Below are positions 53,819-63,450 of a stretch of 64,000 nt of DNA, piece after piece (within the stretch, counting starts at the first letter, position 1; the number at the start of each line of letters is the position of its first letter). The stretch covers positions 248,001-312,000 of the forward strand of contig JAFUPV010000002.1 of NCBI GenBank assembly GCA_017472605.1. The letters run 5' to 3'. Position numbers and translations under genes: made by a program. The stretch comes from Lachnospiraceae bacterium (GTDB taxonomy: Bacteria > Bacillota > Clostridia > Lachnospirales > Lachnospiraceae). The notes beneath the pieces were generated by a model. It made no database searches. It was not told where the DNA came from and worked only from the letters and a program-made list of their open reading frames with translations.

Positions 53819-54733
53819 TTAATCCGGCAATTCCTGCTCCCTTACTTCCTTCAATCGACGATAAAACGTCGAGCGCGAAGAAATTCCTGTTCGCTTCATA
53901 GCCTCCTCTTCCGTAACTTTCTTTTGTTCAAACTCTTCTGAAACCTGCCGCAGCAGATTCCAATCCACCGCAATCCGCTTACGCCCGGTATATTTTCCTT
54001 CCTGCTTTGCCCGCTCAATCCCTTCCGCTCTCTGCTCTCTGTTATGCCTTCCTTCCAATTCCCCCTGAACCAGAAGCAGTTTCAGCAGAATGCTGCACTC
54101 TTCCTTTGAAAGCTTCCGCTCTTCCGACTGATCCCAGATCTGAGCGCCGCTGCGCAGAACCTGCATCAGCAACAGGCGAAGCTGCCGGTTCGTATCCGCC
54201 ATCTCCCGCATACTTTTCATTTCAACCCGGTCCCCCGGCTGTAAATCATCCGGAAGCAGGCACCCTTCGCCGATTACAAAACACCTTGGCTCCACGGCCC
54301 GTTCCACAATCAGTTGATCGGTTCCGCAGCGCATGTCGGTGCGAAGCAGCCATTCAAACCGGTCATAGTAATCAAGTCCAACTGCTTCCAGCAGTTCCCA
54401 GAGATCCTCACGGCCTTCACCGGGTGTACGCTCCAAGATAAAATGGGGCGTCATGTTGACCCGATAGTAACGCTCCAGACGAAGAGACATGTCAAGCCCC
54501 GGAATCCCCTGGAAAATGGAAGCGGGAAGCGCATCAATCACACTCCATTCCGGGGAAAAAATATACTGAAAATTCTGCTCATCAAATCGTTCCAGATCAA
54601 CCTGACCAACCGCATATCTGCATCCGTGCTGATCCACAGCATAAATGATGCCGCTGCTGCGATTGTATGGAATTCCGTCCAGGGGAGTGGTATATATATT
54701 CTTCACTTGATTCTCACAGAATACCGACTTCAT
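53819..54733 (-). CDS. Protein with C-terminal resolvase-type HTH, associated with a HipA remnant
   Basis: A 304-residue protein. The last 60 residues (KYTGRKRIAVDWN, then VTEEEAMKRTGISSRSTFYRRLKEV) match the DNA-binding HTH of serine resolvases, but no resolvase catalytic domain is present. The N-terminal part (FQYIFSPEW, then FILERTPGEGREDLWELLEAVGLDYYDR) recalls the N-region of HipA-type proteins; that is tentative. GGAGG lies 8 bases before the ATG. The stop of a HipA-like remnant lies 20 bases upstream, so it was once part of that operon. Confidence 0.7.
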   Translation of the reverse strand: MKSVFCENQVKNIYTTPLDGIPYNRSSGIIYAVDQHGCRYAVGQVDLERFDEQNFQYIFSPEWSVIDALPASIFQGIPGLDMSLRLERYYRVNMTPHFILERTPGEGREDLWELLEAVGLDYYDRFEWLLRTDMRCGTDQLIVERAVEPRCFVIGEGCLLPDDLQPGDRVEMKSMREMADTNRQLRLLLMQVLRSGAQIWDQSEERKLSKEECSILLKLLLVQGELEGRHNREQRAEGIERAKQEGKYTGRKRIAVDWNLLRQVSEEFEQKKVTEEEAMKRTGISSRSTFYRRLKEVREQELPD

Positions 54734-54752
54734 CTGTCCCGCCTCCTTCGTT

Positions 54753-54956
54753 TCATAACTTATGGTATGTGAACAATAAGATTTTCTCATACCGCTGCTG
54801 CAGCATTGTCTGATAAAATTTTTTTCGTAAGTCCGAGATTCCTTCTATCTCATCAATGATCCGATTAATCCTTTGAAAATCAATTCGGGGAACAATCCGC
54901 TTCAACGCTTCATTACAGGCTTCAAACTGCACGCTGCTGATTACTTCAAAGTAAGA
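54753..54956 (-). pseudogene. HipA-like C-terminal remnant
   Basis: The minus strand reads YFEVISSVQFEACNEALKRI, then RIDFQRINRIIDE, ISDLRKKFYQTML and QRYEKILL, ending in TGA at 54753. This is a typical HipA-domain C-terminus. There is no upstream coding part: at about 54956 the sequence switches to the hydrolase remnant on the other strand. Confidence 0.65.
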
Positions 54957-54964
54957 ACTTTTTC

Positions 54965-55417
54965 AATGACTATTATCGCGCCGATGAAACAGCCATCACC
55001 GCAGCAGCCGGCAGCGAAACGGTAACGGTTCGTCAGCAGGACAACATGCTTGTCTTCACACCAAACCATCCAACCGCAGGCTTCATCCCCTATCCGGGCG
55101 GTAAGGTTGAGTCTGCCGCCTACGCACCGCTCATGCTGGAACTGGCAGAACAGGATGTTCTTTGTGTTCTGATTGAAATGCCCCTGAACCTTGCTGTGCT
55201 GGACAGCAAGGCGGCAGACGGTGTTCTGAATCTGGAAAAATATCAGAAATACCTTGCAAATCTTCCGGAGAATACCACCGAAACAATCATCGAAGGCGGT
55301 AATCACGCCGGATTTGGAAGTTATGGAAAGCAGGAGGGGGACGGAGAAGCCAGCATTTCCGGTTCTGAGCAGATTCATAAGACGGTTGAATTGCTTCTTG
55401 ATTTTTTTGCCGCATAA
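54965..55417 (+). pseudogene. Alpha/beta-hydrolase remnant, 5' truncated and internally deleted
   Basis: From NDYYRADETAI to the stop, the frame is open and matches an alpha/beta hydrolase (Abhydrolase_5 type): TAGFIPYPGGKVES, VLIEMPLNLAVLD, then directly GVLNLEKY and IIEGGNHAGFGSYG. The nucleophile region (GHSLGG) that should lie between LDSKAADG and GVLNLEK is absent, an in-frame loss of about 60 residues. There is no signal peptide or start codon (ATG only at 55046; an upstream TGA precedes). It is not expected to be active. Confidence 0.75.
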
Positions 55418-55423
55418 TATTTA

Positions 55424-55475
55424 AAAGCCAACAGACAGAATTTCGGATACAAGATCCTTTCTGTCCGTTGGCTTT
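55424..55475. terminator. Terminator after the hydrolase remnant
   Basis: AAAGCCAACAGACAGAA and TTCTGTCCGTTGGCTTT form a long stem with one mismatch, then CTTTTTC. It separates the remnant from the sialidase gene. Confidence 0.75.
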
Positions 55476-55517
55476 CTTTTTCTTCTGATTCCGTTCACTT
55501 CGACAGAATTTTATGCG

Positions 55518-56894
55518 TCAGCAAATTACCTCAAACGAAATCGGCCACTCTCCCCCTTCATACAACAACCCAACCGCCCCATCTTCCATCTCCGTCAGAC
55601 AGGAATAGGCAAAGCGTTCCGCTTCCCCGGTGATTTCCTTCTTCCCACACCACTCCATTTCCCCGTCTTTGCCAATCCGTGCCGCGAAAACGGTTCCATG
55701 AACCCGTTCCTTCGCATCAGCCGGACAGGACACCAGAATCACCTGTTTCCCGTCTGCGGACCGTTTCCGTGCAATTACCGAAATCTGGCAGTTGGAGCAA
55801 GCGGTGATTTCCGTGCGGACAAATGGCTCCCACCGGTATCCCTGCTTTGTTTTCCACGCATCCGCATAGCAGACACGTTCCAGATTATTCCGGAAAAAAC
55901 AGCGAATCCGTCCGTCTTTCAGTTCCACCAGCTGACTTTCCCCGGAATAAATTGTCTTTGTCGCATCTTCTGTCCGTTTCCAGCTTTTTCCATCGTCGTC
56001 CGAATAAATGAAGCTGGAGCGCTGCCCTTCCACACCGTCATACACATAGCATGGAAACAGGATTCGTCCTTCTTCTGTCACCAGTCCGCGCCCCGGCCCG
56101 ACTCCATAAAAACTCTCCGATGCATGTTTCACCTGCGGATTCAGCATCATCGGAGCTGACCAGCTCCTGCCGCCATCCTCTGATTTTGTCAGGTACAGAT
56201 AACTGGTCGAAACTACCTTCCAGGGAGAATCCGCAAAAAACAGATTCCCTTCGGGCCTGATTTCCTGATCTCCACCGGTTCCCTGACCCGATTCCCATTC
56301 CTGACCCGACTGTTTCCCGTAAAACAGCGTTTCTTTCGCCACAGGTTTCCCCCGATACCAGTTAAACCACCGGTCCACCCAAACATCACGTTCCTCAGAA
56401 ACAATCCCGGAAGCTTCATCCCGACAAAGAATCACCGCCCATCCATCAGTCCAGTCACTCAGAAAACAGCGGCAGGACTCCTCGTCCGCCCGCTTCAACA
56501 GTAAATGCCCATTCTCATCATAGCCCGTTCCGCGAACCGCATTTCCAATATAAATCCCACCCGGATACAGATCCACCAGCAGATAAACCGTATTTCCCTT
56601 CACCGCCATCGCCGGATCAATAAAGGCGGTCGATTCCGGATGATACCGGTCTCCATTATCACCCAGATAATTGACAAAGGAATAATTCCATGTATTTCCT
56701 CCGTCTGCGGAACAGGACACCATCGTATCAATTCCAAATCCGTCTCCCATGTGATTCCATCTTGCATCAGCAGCGGCAAGAAGGGAACCATCCGGCAGCG
56801 TCACAAGCGACGGAATCCGGAAACACTGGCTTCCACCGGTTCCGCTGACGAACGGCTGATATGTAACAGTACCTTCATCTGGTTTACACTTCAT
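55518..56894 (-). CDS. Exo-alpha-sialidase family (GH33-like)
   Basis: A 458-residue six-bladed propeller enzyme without a signal peptide. The Arg of the carboxylate-binding triad lies in FRIPSLVTLPDG. Asp-box motifs SADGGNTW, SEDGGRSW and SDDDGKSW mark the propeller blades. Later Arg segments and the likely nucleophile Tyr-Glu pair are in the second half (FFRNNLERVCYAD, GLLYEGGE). It would release sialic acid from glycoconjugate oligosaccharides. ATG 56894 has GAGGGAG before it and overlaps the upstream remnant stop by 4 bases (ATGA). Confidence 0.88.
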   Translation of the reverse strand: MKCKPDEGTVTYQPFVSGTGGSQCFRIPSLVTLPDGSLLAAADARWNHMGDGFGIDTMVSCSADGGNTWNYSFVNYLGDNGDRYHPESTAFIDPAMAVKGNTVYLLVDLYPGGIYIGNAVRGTGYDENGHLLLKRADEESCRCFLSDWTDGWAVILCRDEASGIVSEERDVWVDRWFNWYRGKPVAKETLFYGKQSGQEWESGQGTGGDQEIRPEGNLFFADSPWKVVSTSYLYLTKSEDGGRSWSAPMMLNPQVKHASESFYGVGPGRGLVTEEGRILFPCYVYDGVEGQRSSFIYSDDDGKSWKRTEDATKTIYSGESQLVELKDGRIRCFFRNNLERVCYADAWKTKQGYRWEPFVRTEITACSNCQISVIARKRSADGKQVILVSCPADAKERVHGTVFAARIGKDGEMEWCGKKEITGEAERFAYSCLTEMEDGAVGLLYEGGEWPISFEVIC

Positions 56895-57187
56895 CTTGCT
56901 CCCTCTGCTCTGGTAATCACTCCTTCCTCTACCAATTCGCATAAAATCTTAATTCTCCCTCTGACTTCTGCCTTATCCAACGCTAAACATGTCATCGTTT
57001 TCTTTCCTCCTTTCTCATCCATACCATCGAACATCTTTTTATAGCGTTCATCTCCCGTTACCGCCGCCATCAGTTCCATCACCGCCTCCACATGCTCTAT
57101 TTCTTCCTGCTTTGGCTCATAGTCCCGATTTTTTCTCATCTGCACAAAATAATCTGCAACGATTCGAAAATCACTCTGCCCTTTCAT
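56891..57187 (-). pseudogene. Rpn/PD-(D/E)XK family C-terminal fragment
   Basis: A 98-residue reading with DFRIVADYFVQMRKNRDYEP, then HVEAVMELMAAVTGDERY and MTCLALDKAE. This is the C-terminal third of Rpn-type putative transposase/invertase proteins, related to the gene at 47197. The catalytic Glu-X-Lys core is missing and a stop precedes the ATG in frame. It overlaps the sialidase start by 4 bases. Translation may still start here (ATG 57187), but the ribosome site is weak. Confidence 0.65.
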
Positions 57188-57447
57188 TATATTCTTTTTT
57201 CATAAGCAGCACAAGATTATTTTCCTCATCTGCGTACGAACAAAATCCATTTTACCATACAGGGTCGATTTACGCAATCAAAACTCGTCGTATTTTATCG
57301 ACATAATTTTCACCAAACATCCTGTTAAATTCTTTATTTCGACGGCAATTTCCACACCATATCCGTCTTCTCATAAAAAAGAATTGCGAAAGGAACAGAC
57401 AATTGCCCATCCCTTTCACAATGCTCCGTCTCATTCTTTATTCCCTG
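57188..57447. other. Gap without a recognisable gene
   Basis: These 260 bases lie between the Rpn fragment and the GH1 remnant. A TTGTGC/TATAAT pair on the minus strand just before 57187 is promoter-like. Otherwise I see nothing supportable. Confidence 0.5.
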
Positions 57448-57611
57448 CTACAGGTTCTCTCCATTCTCCCGAATTACCTTCCCATACCACTCTGCTGACT
57501 CCTTCATCGTCCGCTTCTGGTCCCGGTAATCCACATGGATCAGTCCAAACCGCTTATCATATCCACAGGTCCACTCAAAGTTATCCATCACCGACCAGTA
57601 CTGGTACCCGA
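57448..57611 (-). pseudogene. GH1 (beta-glucosidase/6-phospho-beta-glucosidase) C-terminal remnant
   Basis: Right after the GH3 stop the minus strand reads, in another frame, [20 protein letters not shown], then [19 protein letters not shown] and [11 protein letters not shown], ending in TAG at 57448. This is the diagnostic GH1 C-terminus (WS..DNFEW...RFGL..VDY). The catalytic part is gone; the breakpoint is at about 57607, at the GH3 3' end. Confidence 0.85.
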
Positions 57612-59852
57612 TCAGAACACAACACTCACCTGTCCTCTGATGTCCTTCACAGACGCACCGACAAACACGTCATACCTGCCCTCTTCCAGGCACATGCGCC
57701 GCTCCTGCTCATCATAGTACATCAAATCCTCCTTCGTCAGGCAGAAAAGAACCTCTGCTTCCTCTCCCGGTGCCAGATTCACCTTCTCATAGCCTTTCAG
57801 CTCCTTCGCCGGCCGCTCCACACAGCTCTGCGGCTTATGCACATAGAGCTGCACCGTTTCCTTACCGGCGCGCTCTCCCACATTTTTCACCCGGCAGCTG
57901 ATCGTAACCGCAGCATTCTCTCCATCCCCGCAACAGACTGCCCGGCAGTCCCCGTAAGAAAAAGAAGTATAGGAAAGTCCATGTCCAAAACAGAACGAAA
58001 CAGGAACATCAGCCGTTTCATAATGCCGGTATCCCACAAAAATCCCTTCCCGGTAATCCGCCAGTTCCCGGTCACCGAAAGTGCCAATGCTGTGCGCGCT
58101 GCAGTCCATGTGGGTCACCGGGAACGACTCCGGCAGCTTTCCGGACGGATTCACCTCACCAAGAAGAACCTCCGCCAGAGCCGTGCCGCCCTCCATTCCG
58201 GCATACCAGTGCCAGACAATTGCCTTTGCCCTGTCCGCAAACCGGTGCATCTCAACCGGTGATCCGGCATTCATGACAAGAATAGTATCCGGATTTGCGT
58301 CCAGCAGCGCCTCAATCAGCTCATCCTGTCCGTAGGGAAGCTTCATGTCTCTCCGGTCCTGATCCTCCAGATCAAACTGGTGATTCAGTCCACCGATAAA
58401 AATCACATCCTCATACTCCGCTGCCAGCGAAACCGCCTCTTCCAGAAGCGCCTTCCGTTTTGCCGCGGTTTCCGGTGTCACCAGCTCTTCTGCCGCTGTC
58501 TTTCCTTCCCGCTCCTTCAGACTCTCCTCCTGCCAGTTTTCTGCCTGCTCCCTGTTGTCCGGAATGTAATATCCAGGAACATAGGTAACCTCCGTGTTTC
58601 CTCCAAGCAGACATTTCAGTCCCATCAGCGGCGAAATTTCATAAAGTGCCTTAATCTCCGCGCTTCCGCCGCCCAGGGAATGGAGACAATCCGCGTTGCA
58701 GCCCACAACCAGCAGTTTTTTCAGCTTCTCCTTCTGCAGCGGCAGCCTGGAATCCTCGTTCTTCAGCAGAACCACCGACTCCCTTGCCGTCTCCAGCGCC
58801 GCCTGACGATGGGCAGGCGCATTATAGCAGCCGCACTTTCTTTTCCTTCCACTGCTCCTGTCGTCTCGCATCGTATGCCAGTCTGTCCGTTCCTCAGCTG
58901 TACCGCTTCCGTTCTCATTCCCGTTCATCTGTTCCGCGCCATCCAGCATATGAAGCGCCATCATCATGCACAGAATCCGGTACACCTTCTCATCAACGGT
59001 CTCCTCTGCAATCTCCCCATTTTGAACGGCTTCCAGAAGCGGTTTCGCAAAAAAGTACTCATCAAAATTGGAATAGATCGACATTTCCACATCCATGCTG
59101 ACACAGGCAGACTCCTTCGTCCTCAGGATTCCGCCCCAGTCCGAGATCACAACGCCGTCCCATCCCCACTCCTTTCTCAGGATCTCATCCAGCAGATACT
59201 CATTCTCACAGCACCGGCTGCCGCGCACCAGATTATAGGCACCCATCATGGACAGAGCCTCTCCCCGTTCTGCTGCCGCCCGAAACGCAGGAAGATAAAT
59301 CTCGCGAAGCGCCCGCTCCTCCACCTTTGTGTCCACCCAGAGCCGGTTCCGCTCCTGATTATTCAGGGCGAAATGCTTCACACATGCTGCCACATCATTC
59401 TCCTGAATGCCCTGGATTAACGGAACACACTGCTCCGCTGTCAGATAGGGATCCTCACTCATATATTCAAAGTTCCTGCCGCACAGTGGGCTTCGCTTAA
59501 TGTTAATTCCCGGCGCAAGGATCACATCCTTCCCCCTGCCCCGCGCCTCCGCACCAAGAACCTTTCCGCTCTCATATGCCAGCTCCCGGTTCCAGGTTGA
59601 TGCAATGGCGCTGTTTGACGGAAGGTAGGTCACATAATCATCCGTATTCCCCGCCGGTTCCCAGGAGTCCTTCCGAAACTCCCTGCGGACTCCCATCGGC
59701 CCATCCGACATCTTCAGCGGCGGAATGCCAAGACGCTCCACACTTCCCGTCTCAAACAATCCCGCGCCATGTATCATGCAAATCTTCTCTTCCAAAGTCA
59801 GCCGCTCCAGAAGCGCTTCCGCCCTCCGGCGCTGCTCCTCACGTATCTTCAT
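57612..59852 (-). CDS. GH3 beta-glucosidase-type enzyme
   Basis: A 746-residue cytoplasmic glycosidase. The N-domain has [43 protein letters not shown] and the nucleophile Asp in GVVISDWGG. The second domain follows with [12 protein letters not shown], and the C-terminal FnIII-like domain carries [15 protein letters not shown] spacer ([12 protein letters not shown]...) between domains is poorly conserved. The ATG at 59852 has a GGGG site; an upstream TTG is less likely. The end VSVVF lies exactly at the junction with the GH1 remnant, so its last residues may be altered. Confidence 0.92.
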   Translation of the reverse strand: MKIREEQRRRAEALLERLTLEEKICMIHGAGLFETGSVERLGIPPLKMSDGPMGVRREFRKDSWEPAGNTDDYVTYLPSNSAIASTWNRELAYESGKVLGAEARGRGKDVILAPGINIKRSPLCGRNFEYMSEDPYLTAEQCVPLIQGIQENDVAACVKHFALNNQERNRLWVDTKVEERALREIYLPAFRAAAERGEALSMMGAYNLVRGSRCCENEYLLDEILRKEWGWDGVVISDWGGILRTKESACVSMDVEMSIYSNFDEYFFAKPLLEAVQNGEIAEETVDEKVYRILCMMMALHMLDGAEQMNGNENGSGTAEERTDWHTMRDDRSSGRKRKCGCYNAPAHRQAALETARESVVLLKNEDSRLPLQKEKLKKLLVVGCNADCLHSLGGGSAEIKALYEISPLMGLKCLLGGNTEVTYVPGYYIPDNREQAENWQEESLKEREGKTAAEELVTPETAAKRKALLEEAVSLAAEYEDVIFIGGLNHQFDLEDQDRRDMKLPYGQDELIEALLDANPDTILVMNAGSPVEMHRFADRAKAIVWHWYAGMEGGTALAEVLLGEVNPSGKLPESFPVTHMDCSAHSIGTFGDRELADYREGIFVGYRHYETADVPVSFCFGHGLSYTSFSYGDCRAVCCGDGENAAVTISCRVKNVGERAGKETVQLYVHKPQSCVERPAKELKGYEKVNLAPGEEAEVLFCLTKEDLMYYDEQERRMCLEEGRYDVFVGASVKDIRGQVSVVF

Positions 59853-59977
59853 TCCGTTTTTCCCCTTTCCTGTCAAACATAATCACCTGTCTTCATTCGC
59901 TTCCATCAAGCAGTGAGACAGCTCCGTCAGACCGCAAAACCGATATTCCCACTTTTCACAGCCTTCCGTACAATCCA

Positions 59978-62900
59978 TCACGCCAGCACAGCTGAAAACT
60001 CATATTCCCCGGACTCCAGCTCCCTCTTTGTTCCATCCGGCAGCACCAGCGTCGCCGTAGCTCCAACCGGAATCCGGCAGCTGTAATGAAGCACAGATCC
60101 GTCCTTCTTCCATCCGCTGAAAATCCTTCCATAGGGACTCGCCACGCTTCCCTGCGCAAATTCCAGCATCCGGGCCGACGGCTTCAGCAGAAAATGCCGG
60201 TATCCCGGGTATTCCTCCAGCCTGCGAATACCAAGAATCCACTCATACATCCAGGACAGTACACTTCCCAGCGAATAGTGATTAAAGGAATTCATGGAAT
60301 TGTACTCCCCGAATCCATTCTCCGTCGTGTAAGAATCCCAATGCTCCCAGATCGTTGTCGCCCCCTGGGTCACCGGGTACAGCCAGGACGGAAACTCCCG
60401 CTGCAGCATCATCTTCCACGCATCCATCCCATAGCCATGTCTGCTCAGCGCCTGATTCAGCAGACCGGTTCCAAAGAATCCGGTGCCGACCCGATATCCG
60501 TTCTCCCGCACCTTCCGCGCCAGATGAGCCGCCATCTGCTCCGACTTTTCTGTTACGCCATATTCGATGGCAAGGGCATAGGATGTCTGCGTATCACAGA
60601 GTTCACCGTCAAGAGTACATGTCTTTCCGCTTTCTGCCTCCACAAACGTCTGATTCCAGAACGCACGAATCCGACGGCTCAGCGCCTCAAACTGCTGCCT
60701 GTCCTCATCCATACCAAGAACGGCGGCTATCCTCGCCATCAAATCCGCCTCCCGGTAATAAAATGCATTCCACATCAGCTGCGGATCCGTCTCCTGAAAC
60801 GCCAGCCAGTCCGCCAGCGGTCCGATCACCGCCGGATTTCCCCAGCCCGGAAGACCTTTATCCTCCATATATGCCATATATTTTTTCATTCCCGGATAGA
60901 ACCGTTCCAGCGTCCGCTTATCTCCATACTGCTGATACAACTCCCACGCCATAAAAATCGTCGCGCATTCATAGGTAATTCCACCGAATCCGCCGCCGAT
61001 AGGCGCAATTTCCGGGTATCTGCCCTCTTTTGTCTGCAGATCTGCCATCGCCTGCAGATTTCTCTCATAAAACAGCTTCAGATCTCCATGATGAAGCGCG
61101 GTGTGACAGAACACATGCGTATCTCCTGCCCAGCCCATGCGCTCATTCCGCTGCGGACAGTCGGTAGGAATGTTAATAAAATTGCAGAGCTGAGACCACT
61201 TCACATTCTCCGCAAACCGGTTCAGCACCGGATCCGAAGACTGGAAGCTTCCCTGAAACTCCGTCACAGAGGAATACTGCAGCGCCTTTACCTCATCCAA
61301 ATCCGGCAGATTCACAGCTCCGGTAATCTCCAGATACCGGAATCCATGGAACGTAAACCGCGGCCTCCATGTCTCTCCTCCATCCAGTCCACAGCAGATG
61401 TAGACATCCGTACTCTCCGCATCCCGGTAATTCTCTCTCATCAAAGTTCCGACATTTTTCCCATACCGCGGCAGATCCGGATACAGCATCTCGCCATAAC
61501 GAATCAGAATCCGTGTTCCTTCCTTTTCATGGAACGTAATTTCAGGCACACCGGCCATCTCCTGCTCAAAATCATAAATGCAGCTGCCGTCTTCCTGCCA
61601 GATCTGCTTCTTTGCCGTCCGCTCCTCCACGACAGCCACAGGCGCGTCATAACCGCCAATCAGCTCCGGTTCCTGGGCGTTCACCTCGGGCCACGTTCTT
61701 GCGAACCCCGCATTCCATTCCGGAATCACCGTCGTTTCATAGACAACCGGCTTCTCCCACCCGGAATCATCAAAACCGGGACAGGAAAACGCCTTCCCGA
61801 TCCATCCCTTCCGCGCATCATACTGTTCCCCCATAAAATAGCTTGCATATTCATATGGACCGTCACCAAAATATTTCCACTGCTCCGGCTCGGAAACAAT
61901 CACCTCTCTGGATCCGTCCTCATACTCCAGCACCAGTCTGCATAAAAAGGCCTCTCTGTCACCGAAATAGTTATAGTTGCACACAGTAAAGGTCTGCGCA
62001 TCACTCCACCAGCCGGGAGCCAGAATCACTCCCAGTCCATTTTCCCCTTCTTTCAGAAGCTTTGTCACATCATAGGTCTGGTAGTGAATCCGCTTATCAT
62101 ACTGCGTCAGCCCCGGCGCCAGCAGACTGCCCGTCATCGCCTTCCCGTTCACATACAGCTCATAAATTCCTCTGGCAGTCGCGTAAATCCGTGCTCTTTT
62201 CAGCGACTTATCGACAGAAAATCCCCTGCGAAGCATGGGAATCTGATTCAGTCTCGGATAGGTCAGCACATCGTTAATGCCCCGCGGATTCAAAACTCTG
62301 CCGCCGGGACCGCCGTACCATGCCGGAAATGAGTCAACCAGAACCTCATCAAACCAGGCCATCGCCTGATTGCCGGATACCTCAATCATCAGCGTATGAA
62401 ACTGCTCCCGGTTCTCTCTGGTCAGCAGCAGTCCTCCCTCCACGTTTTCACGTTCTTCCGGCTTCTGATTCCCTTCTTCGTCTCCGGAACATACCGCATC
62501 CATCCACTGCTTTGCTTCTCCGGAACCTGCCGCATCCGTTTCCCGTCTCAGCTCCACACTGGCAAACGGAACCTGATCGGAATCCTCTTCTGCATATCCA
62601 ACCCGATAAATGTCCAGCCTCGGTGCATCCGGATCCTGCCCATTCACCTCATATCGGATGTAATTCTCCCCAGCTAATCCATATTCATTGAGATGACCAT
62701 TCATCAGCCGCTCATCCGCTGCGCCGAACACAATTCCCGCGCGGTCTGCGCCCTCGGCAAAACGGAATGTCGAGGTAATCCGGAACACACCGCGGGCTCT
62801 TGCCATCACCGTATCTTTCGGTGCGGCAATCCATTGCGCACCCTCCCAGGCACGGATATCCGGATCCATCATTCCTGTTTCAAACCGGCTGGCTGGCTCC

Positions 62901-63262
62901 GTCATCTCTCCTTTTTCATCCCATATCTGCAGAAAAATCCCATATCCGGTACAGGGTTCCAATTTCGCCCCTCCGTAAACAACTCCGGCTGCCGATCCAT
63001 CTCCGGCAGCTCCGCAGGCATCTCCAGCGTCTCCGCAACCAGTTCCGGCTTTCAATCCGTCTCCACTGTCCTCACAACCGGTTATCACCTTCCCCGAATC
63101 CCACATCTCTTCTCCATCCGTCTCTCTGCACACCCGGATCCGGTACGCGCACGGCTTCGCGCCCTGCCGTTTCGACTCCAGCAGCCACGAAAAACGCGGC
63201 AGCGCCTCATCCAGTCCCATCGGCTGTTCCTGATATTCCGTATAAATCTTCTTAACCTTCAT
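59978..63262 (-). CDS. GH78 alpha-L-rhamnosidase
   Basis: A 1094-residue glycosidase with a rhamnosidase N-domain, two beta-sandwich regions and an (alpha/alpha)6 catalytic domain. The signature CPQRNERMGWAGD with the general acid Glu, then ATIFMAWELYQQYGD, and a C-terminal LPDGTKRELESG beta domain are seen. No signal peptide. Residues about 62-100 form a Gly/Ala/Asp/Cys-rich repeat absent from ordinary family members. The ATG at 63262 has GGAGGAG. It would remove rhamnose from pectin rhamnogalacturonan or plant glycosides. Confidence 0.93.
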   Translation of the reverse strand: MKVKKIYTEYQEQPMGLDEALPRFSWLLESKRQGAKPCAYRIRVCRETDGEEMWDSGKVITGCEDSGDGLKAGTGCGDAGDACGAAGDGSAAGVVYGGAKLEPCTGYGIFLQIWDEKGEMTEPASRFETGMMDPDIRAWEGAQWIAAPKDTVMARARGVFRITSTFRFAEGADRAGIVFGAADERLMNGHLNEYGLAGENYIRYEVNGQDPDAPRLDIYRVGYAEEDSDQVPFASVELRRETDAAGSGEAKQWMDAVCSGDEEGNQKPEERENVEGGLLLTRENREQFHTLMIEVSGNQAMAWFDEVLVDSFPAWYGGPGGRVLNPRGINDVLTYPRLNQIPMLRRGFSVDKSLKRARIYATARGIYELYVNGKAMTGSLLAPGLTQYDKRIHYQTYDVTKLLKEGENGLGVILAPGWWSDAQTFTVCNYNYFGDREAFLCRLVLEYEDGSREVIVSEPEQWKYFGDGPYEYASYFMGEQYDARKGWIGKAFSCPGFDDSGWEKPVVYETTVIPEWNAGFARTWPEVNAQEPELIGGYDAPVAVVEERTAKKQIWQEDGSCIYDFEQEMAGVPEITFHEKEGTRILIRYGEMLYPDLPRYGKNVGTLMRENYRDAESTDVYICCGLDGGETWRPRFTFHGFRYLEITGAVNLPDLDEVKALQYSSVTEFQGSFQSSDPVLNRFAENVKWSQLCNFINIPTDCPQRNERMGWAGDTHVFCHTALHHGDLKLFYERNLQAMADLQTKEGRYPEIAPIGGGFGGITYECATIFMAWELYQQYGDKRTLERFYPGMKKYMAYMEDKGLPGWGNPAVIGPLADWLAFQETDPQLMWNAFYYREADLMARIAAVLGMDEDRQQFEALSRRIRAFWNQTFVEAESGKTCTLDGELCDTQTSYALAIEYGVTEKSEQMAAHLARKVRENGYRVGTGFFGTGLLNQALSRHGYGMDAWKMMLQREFPSWLYPVTQGATTIWEHWDSYTTENGFGEYNSMNSFNHYSLGSVLSWMYEWILGIRRLEEYPGYRHFLLKPSARMLEFAQGSVASPYGRIFSGWKKDGSVLHYSCRIPVGATATLVLPDGTKRELESGEYEFSAVLA

Positions 63263-63390
63263 AGAGCTCCTCCAATTCTTCCTGCTGCTTCCGACAGTTA
63301 CCCATCTTCTGAAGTCATCATACACGCAATGCCCCTCTTCTCACAATAGAACGATTTAAGCAATTTTCTTATCATTTTTTATCCTTCCTA

Positions 63391-63419
63391 TTGCCCCCGC
63401 CCTGCTTTTCTGCTACACT
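63391..63419 (+). promoter_or_regulatory. Promoter of the AraC-type regulator
   Basis: TTGCCC (63391-63396) and TACACT (63414-63419), spacer 17, 31 bases before the ATG at 63451, in the divergent gap with the rhamnosidase gene. Confidence 0.5.
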
Positions 63420-63450
63420 GTCTGCATATCCAACTGTCCGGAGGTTCTCC

